In this document: positions 4,306 through 7,153 of the stretch, in pieces
How positions within the stretch are numbered: the first letter of the stretch is position 1
How the letters are laid out: the number at the start of each line of letters is the position of its first letter
From: an uncultured Actinomycetes bacterium
Lineage (GTDB): Bacteria > Actinomycetota > Actinomycetes > Mycobacteriales > Mycobacteriaceae
Assembly (NCBI GenBank): GCA_903911165.1
Contig: CAIWCQ010000081.1
Span: 1-7,153, forward strand
Direction: 5' to 3'
DNA length: 7,153 nucleotides
Made by a program: the position numbers and the translations under genes
Notes under the pieces: model-generated
Told to the model about the DNA's origin: nothing
Databases searched by the model: none
What the model saw: the letters and a program-made list of their open reading frames with translations, nothing else

Positions 4306-6447
4306 GTGGCCAGAGTTCCCGGGTTCCGCGGTTCGCGGGGGTTGGGCTTCCAATCCAAGCTGCTGGTGATGTTGCTGGCGGTCAGCGTCCTGTCGGTGCT
4401 CGTCGCCGGTGCCATCGGTTACCTGTCGGGCACCTCGTCGCTGCGCGAGGCCGAATTCCAGCGGCTGACCCAACTGCGCGAATCGCGTGCCCGGGAGATC
4501 ACCGACTTCTACCAAAGCATCATCGACACCGCCACGATCATCTCGCACAGTTCCTCCACGATCGACGCCGTCCAGGAGTTCACCCCGGCCTTCGCCGCAC
4601 TACAGAAGACCCCGTTGCCGCCGGGCGCGGAGAAGGCCGTGGCCACCTATTACGCGGACGTGTTCGGGCCCGCGCTGGCCAAGGGCACCGGCGAGGAAGT
4701 CGACCCGGAGTTGTTCGCTCCGACGTCGAACGCCCAGACCTATCTGCAGAACGCCTACATGGTGCCCGCCAAGGGGGATTTCGTCGCCGCCGCGAAAGTC
4801 ACCTCGGCCGGTGACGACAGTGAATGGACCAAGGTCAACGCCCGCCACCAAGAGTTCTTCGCCGACTTCGTTACCCGGTTCGGTTTCGACGACGTGATGC
4901 TGCTCGACACCGACGGCAACGTCGTTTACACCGCCGTGAAGGGTGTCGACTTGGGCGCCAACCTCCGGGACGGCCCGTACGAGACGACAAAGTTCGCCGA
5001 GGCATACCGGGAGGCGATGCAGGCCAGCTCGGTCGACGAGGTGATCCTCACGGACTTCGAGCACTACGCGCCCGCCTACGGCGTGCCTACACCCTGGGTG
5101 ATGACGCCGATCGGCGACGCCGACGGCATCTACGGGGCGTTGGCGCTGCAGCTGCGGCCTTCCAAAATCAATGCCGTGATGACCGGGAACGAGGGGTGGG
5201 AGGCCGACGGTCTCGGCCGTACCGGGGAGACCTACCTGGCCGGGCCGGACAAGCTGATGCGCTCGATCTCCCGGGACCTGCTGAGTAATCCTGAAGGCTT
5301 CGTCGCCGACGTGGCTGCCAACGGTACGTCGGAAGCCGTTGCCCGGCGAGAGGTCGAGACCCGCGACAGTGTGCTGCTGCAACCGGTGAACACCGTCGCG
5401 GTCGACCGGGCGCTGGCGGGGGAGACCGGCGTCGACACGGCGCGAGATTACGTCGGCGCGGAGTCGCTGGTGGCCTACGCCCCGCTGGACATCCCCGGCC
5501 TGGACTGGGCGATCGTCGCGACGATCCGCAAGTCTGAGGTGCTGGCCCCGGTCGACCGTTTCGCCCGCAACCTTGCCCTGTCCACCGCGGCGATCGTTCT
5601 GATCGTGAGCCTGCTGGCGCTGCTGTTCAGCCGCATTCTGACCCGACCGGTCAAGGCGCTTGCCGACGCGGTGCGCCGGGTCAGCGGCGGCGAACTCGGT
5701 GTCAGCGTGCCGGTGACCGCTCGCGACGAGTTCGGCGAGTTGGGGTCGGCGTTCAACGACATGAGCGCCAGCTTGCAGACCAAACAGCAACTCATCGTCG
5801 AACAGCGCCGGGAGAACGACGAACTGCTGTCCTCCCTGATGCCCGAGACCGAGGCCCGCCGATACCGCGACGGCGAGGAAAACATCAGCACCGAGTACCG
5901 CGATGTGTCGGTCGTCTACGCCCAGTTGCTTGGGTTCGACGACTTCGCCCGCTCGCTGCCGGCCGGGGAGTCCGTCGCCACCCTCAACTCGCTAGTGGGG
6001 GCCTTCGACGGCGCGGCCGAACGACACGGCGTCGATCAGGTGCGCAGCATGCAGGACAACGGTCTGCTGGCGACCTGCGGACTGGTCGTGCCGAGGGTTG
6101 ACCACGCCAGTCGCATCATCGCCTTCGCCAAGGAAGTCACCGAGATCCTGGACAGCTTCAACGACCAGAATGGCTCCGCGCTGACGGTGCGGATCGGCAT
6201 CGACAGCGGGCCGGTGACCAGTGGCCTGGTGGGTCAGCGCTCCACCATCTACGCGCTCTGGGGTGAGGCGGTCGACCTCGCCCACCGGGTCCACTCGGCC
6301 ACCGGCTCGGCGGGAATCTTCGTCAGCGACCGGGTCCGCGACGCCGTGTTGGGCATCTATCCGCTCTCCGAAGCTGGCACCGTCACCGGTGCGGCAGGAC
6401 CGGAGAAGGTCTGGCGCCTCGACATCGGGTCGGCACAGCCGCTATGA
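4306..6447 (+). CDS. Membrane sensor with Cache-like, HAMP and degenerate class III cyclase domains
   Basis: The 713-aa inner-membrane protein has TM1 at residues about 18-40 and an extracytoplasmic region at about 42-420. That region has Cache-like features (PTPWVMTPIGDADGIYGALAL near 261-281, TGETYLAG near 306, GLDWAIVATI near 398-407). TM2 is about 423-442, HAMP about 443-495 (RPVKALADAVRRVSGG, DEFGELGSAFNDM), a linker helix about 490-515, and a cyclase homology domain about 533-708. Class III cyclases make cAMP or cGMP with two metal-binding Asp, a purine-selecting Lys/Asp pair and a transition-state Asn/Arg pair. Here the first metal Asp is Gln540, while the second is kept (Asp584). The purine residues are Arg580 and Ala650, the Asn is Asp657, and Arg661 is kept. 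Spacings 540-584 (44), 650-657 (7) and 657-661 (4) match active cyclases such as Rv1625c, so these are substitutions and not misalignment. Canonical catalysis is therefore unlikely. The layout matches Rv2435c as I recall it. The gene overlaps the MscS gene by ATGA. Start is GTG 4306, likely leaderless. Confidence 0.92.
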   Translation: MARVPGFRGSRGLGFQSKLLVMLLAVSVLSVLVAGAIGYLSGTSSLREAEFQRLTQLRESRAREITDFYQSIIDTATIISHSSSTIDAVQEFTPAFAALQKTPLPPGAEKAVATYYADVFGPALAKGTGEEVDPELFAPTSNAQTYLQNAYMVPAKGDFVAAAKVTSAGDDSEWTKVNARHQEFFADFVTRFGFDDVMLLDTDGNVVYTAVKGVDLGANLRDGPYETTKFAEAYREAMQASSVDEVILTDFEHYAPAYGVPTPWVMTPIGDADGIYGALALQLRPSKINAVMTGNEGWEADGLGRTGETYLAGPDKLMRSISRDLLSNPEGFVADVAANGTSEAVARREVETRDSVLLQPVNTVAVDRALAGETGVDTARDYVGAESLVAYAPLDIPGLDWAIVATIRKSEVLAPVDRFARNLALSTAAIVLIVSLLALLFSRILTRPVKALADAVRRVSGGELGVSVPVTARDEFGELGSAFNDMSASLQTKQQLIVEQRRENDELLSSLMPETEARRYRDGEENISTEYRDVSVVYAQLLGFDDFARSLPAGESVATLNSLVGAFDGAAERHGVDQVRSMQDNGLLATCGLVVPRVDHASRIIAFAKEVTEILDSFNDQNGSALTVRIGIDSGPVTSGLVGQRSTIYALWGEAVDLAHRVHSATGSAGIFVSDRVRDAVLGIYPLSEAGTVTGAAGPEKVWRLDIGSAQPL

Positions 6448-7153
6448 ACGCGCTCATCGCCCAGCCCTGGTTCTGGCCGGCGATACTGGTCATCGTCGGC
6501 CTGCCCATCGCGCTGCTGATCCTGCACGAACTGCACAACACGCTAGTTCGTCGCAACAGTGCCTACGCCAAACCCGTTGGGCTGCTGCGCAACTGGGTTC
6601 TGCCCGCCTGCGCGGTATATCTACTCCTCGGACAGTTGGAGGCCGCCGACGCCGATCCGACCTGGTCGAAGGTCGCCGCGTCGGTGTTCGGGTTCCTGGT
6701 CATGCTGCTGCTGCTCTCCGGGGTGAACGCGGCACTCTTCGGCGAGGCCCGAACCGGCAGTTGGCGCGAGCGACTGCCCGGCATCTTCGTCGACCTGGGC
6801 CGATTGGTCCTGATCGTCCTGGGCATCGGTTTACTGCTGTCCTGGGTGTGGGGCGCGAACATCGGCGGCCTTATCACCGCGGTCGGGGTCACCTCCATCG
6901 TGATCGGCCTTGCCGTGCAGAGCGCGGTGGGTCCGGTGATCTCCGGCCTGCTGCTGCTCTTCGAACAACCGTTCCGGATCGGCGACTGGCTGGACACCAA
7001 GTTCGGCAAAGGCCGGGTGGCCGAAGTGAACTGGCGTGCGGTGCACATCGACACCGAAAACGGGATCCAAGTCGTCCCGAACGCCGCGCTGGCGGGGGAT
7101 TCCTTCGTGAACCTCAGCCGCACGACCGCGCCCTATTTCAAGGCGAAGGCGAC
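6444..7153 (+). CDS. MscS-family mechanosensitive channel, 5' part only
   Basis: The open frame starts at ATG 6444, inside the stop of the sensor gene (ATGA overlap), and runs without a stop to the window end: 236 codons plus 2 bases. Hydrophobic segments lie at residues about 9-30, 48-63, 78-98, 116-136 and 141-173. The last carries the pore-helix-like signature GLAVQSAVGPVISGLLLLFEQ (155-175), with the first residues of the beta domain after it: PFRIGDWL (176-183), GRVAEVNWRAV (190-200) and NGIQVVPNAAL (206-216). These are diagnostic for MscS channels, which open on membrane tension or, in some relatives, on ligand binding. The M. tuberculosis counterpart (Rv2434c, from memory) has a C-terminal cyclic-nucleotide-binding domain; here that region lies outside the window, so its presence is unverified. 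The overlap with the sensor gene implies translational coupling and a shared job. Confidence 0.93.
   Translation, partial: MNALIAQPWFWPAILVIVGLPIALLILHELHNTLVRRNSAYAKPVGLLRNWVLPACAVYLLLGQLEAADADPTWSKVAASVFGFLVMLLLLSGVNAALFGEARTGSWRERLPGIFVDLGRLVLIVLGIGLLLSWVWGANIGGLITAVGVTSIVIGLAVQSAVGPVISGLLLLFEQPFRIGDWLDTKFGKGRVAEVNWRAVHIDTENGIQVVPNAALAGDSFVNLSRTTAPYFKAKA

Noticed and set aside
4600..5790. 396-aa minus-strand open frame opposite the sensor gene
   Set aside because: It is the antisense of a well-supported domain protein. Its Arg/Gly/Val/His-rich composition is typical of a GC-rich shadow frame and no motif is seen.
6438..6450. Possible frameshift or fusion between sensor and channel
   Set aside because: The ATGA overlap gives a clean stop and a clean start in different frames, each with full domains; it is normal translational coupling.
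6563..7123. 186-aa minus-strand open frame near the window end
   Set aside because: It lies antisense to the MscS channel, whose pore and beta-domain signatures are clear. The Ser/Thr/Arg/Pro composition fits a shadow frame.

Overview
The window looks like chromosomal DNA of a high-GC actinobacterium, most likely a non-tuberculous Mycobacterium/Mycolicibacterium. The evidence is GC-rich codon use, GTG starts, TANNNT -10 elements placed 6-7 nt before start codons (leaderless style), and gene content. The dtd product closely resembles the mycobacterial enzyme. The last two genes reproduce the cyclase-homologue/MscS pair that I recall as Rv2435c-Rv2434c in M. tuberculosis. These organism and orthologue statements are from memory; no search was run.

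Layout. (1) 27-725, minus: a small cell-wall hydrolase-like protein of NlpC/P60 type with a long Pro-Val-Glu tetrapeptide repeat tail, encoded by about eighteen 12-bp repeats. (2) 726-1105: a visibly AT-richer, non-coding divergent region with several perfect inverted repeats. (3) 1106-1537, plus: D-aminoacyl-tRNA deacylase (dtd), followed by 1613-2215, plus: a conserved-looking protein of unknown function. (4) 2265-2669, minus: a small secreted protein with a Cys pair and a PASTA-like segment. It has a strong Shine-Dalgarno and an elaborate upstream region with three 11-bp tandem repeats, a 13-bp palindrome and a GAAACGTTTC palindrome. (5) 2769-4253, minus: a photolyase/cryptochrome of the iron-sulfur (FeS-BCP, PhrB-like) class with all four expected cluster cysteines. 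(6) 4306-6447, plus: a membrane sensor (TM - extracytoplasmic Cache-like region - TM - HAMP - class III cyclase homology domain) whose cyclase domain has lost most catalytic residues. (7) 6444-7153, plus, cut by the window end: an MscS-type mechanosensitive channel whose ATG overlaps the TGA of the preceding gene.

How the parts work together. The photolyase and the sensor genes diverge from a 52-bp gap that holds two back-to-back leaderless-type promoters. The sensor and channel overlap by ATGA and are probably translationally coupled. The most interesting system here is therefore a membrane sensor with a degenerate cyclase domain, stoichiometrically linked to an MscS channel. In the M. tuberculosis counterpart I recall a C-terminal cyclic-nucleotide-binding domain on the channel, but that part lies beyond this window. 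The other genes look like housekeeping or cell-envelope functions with no evident shared pathway.
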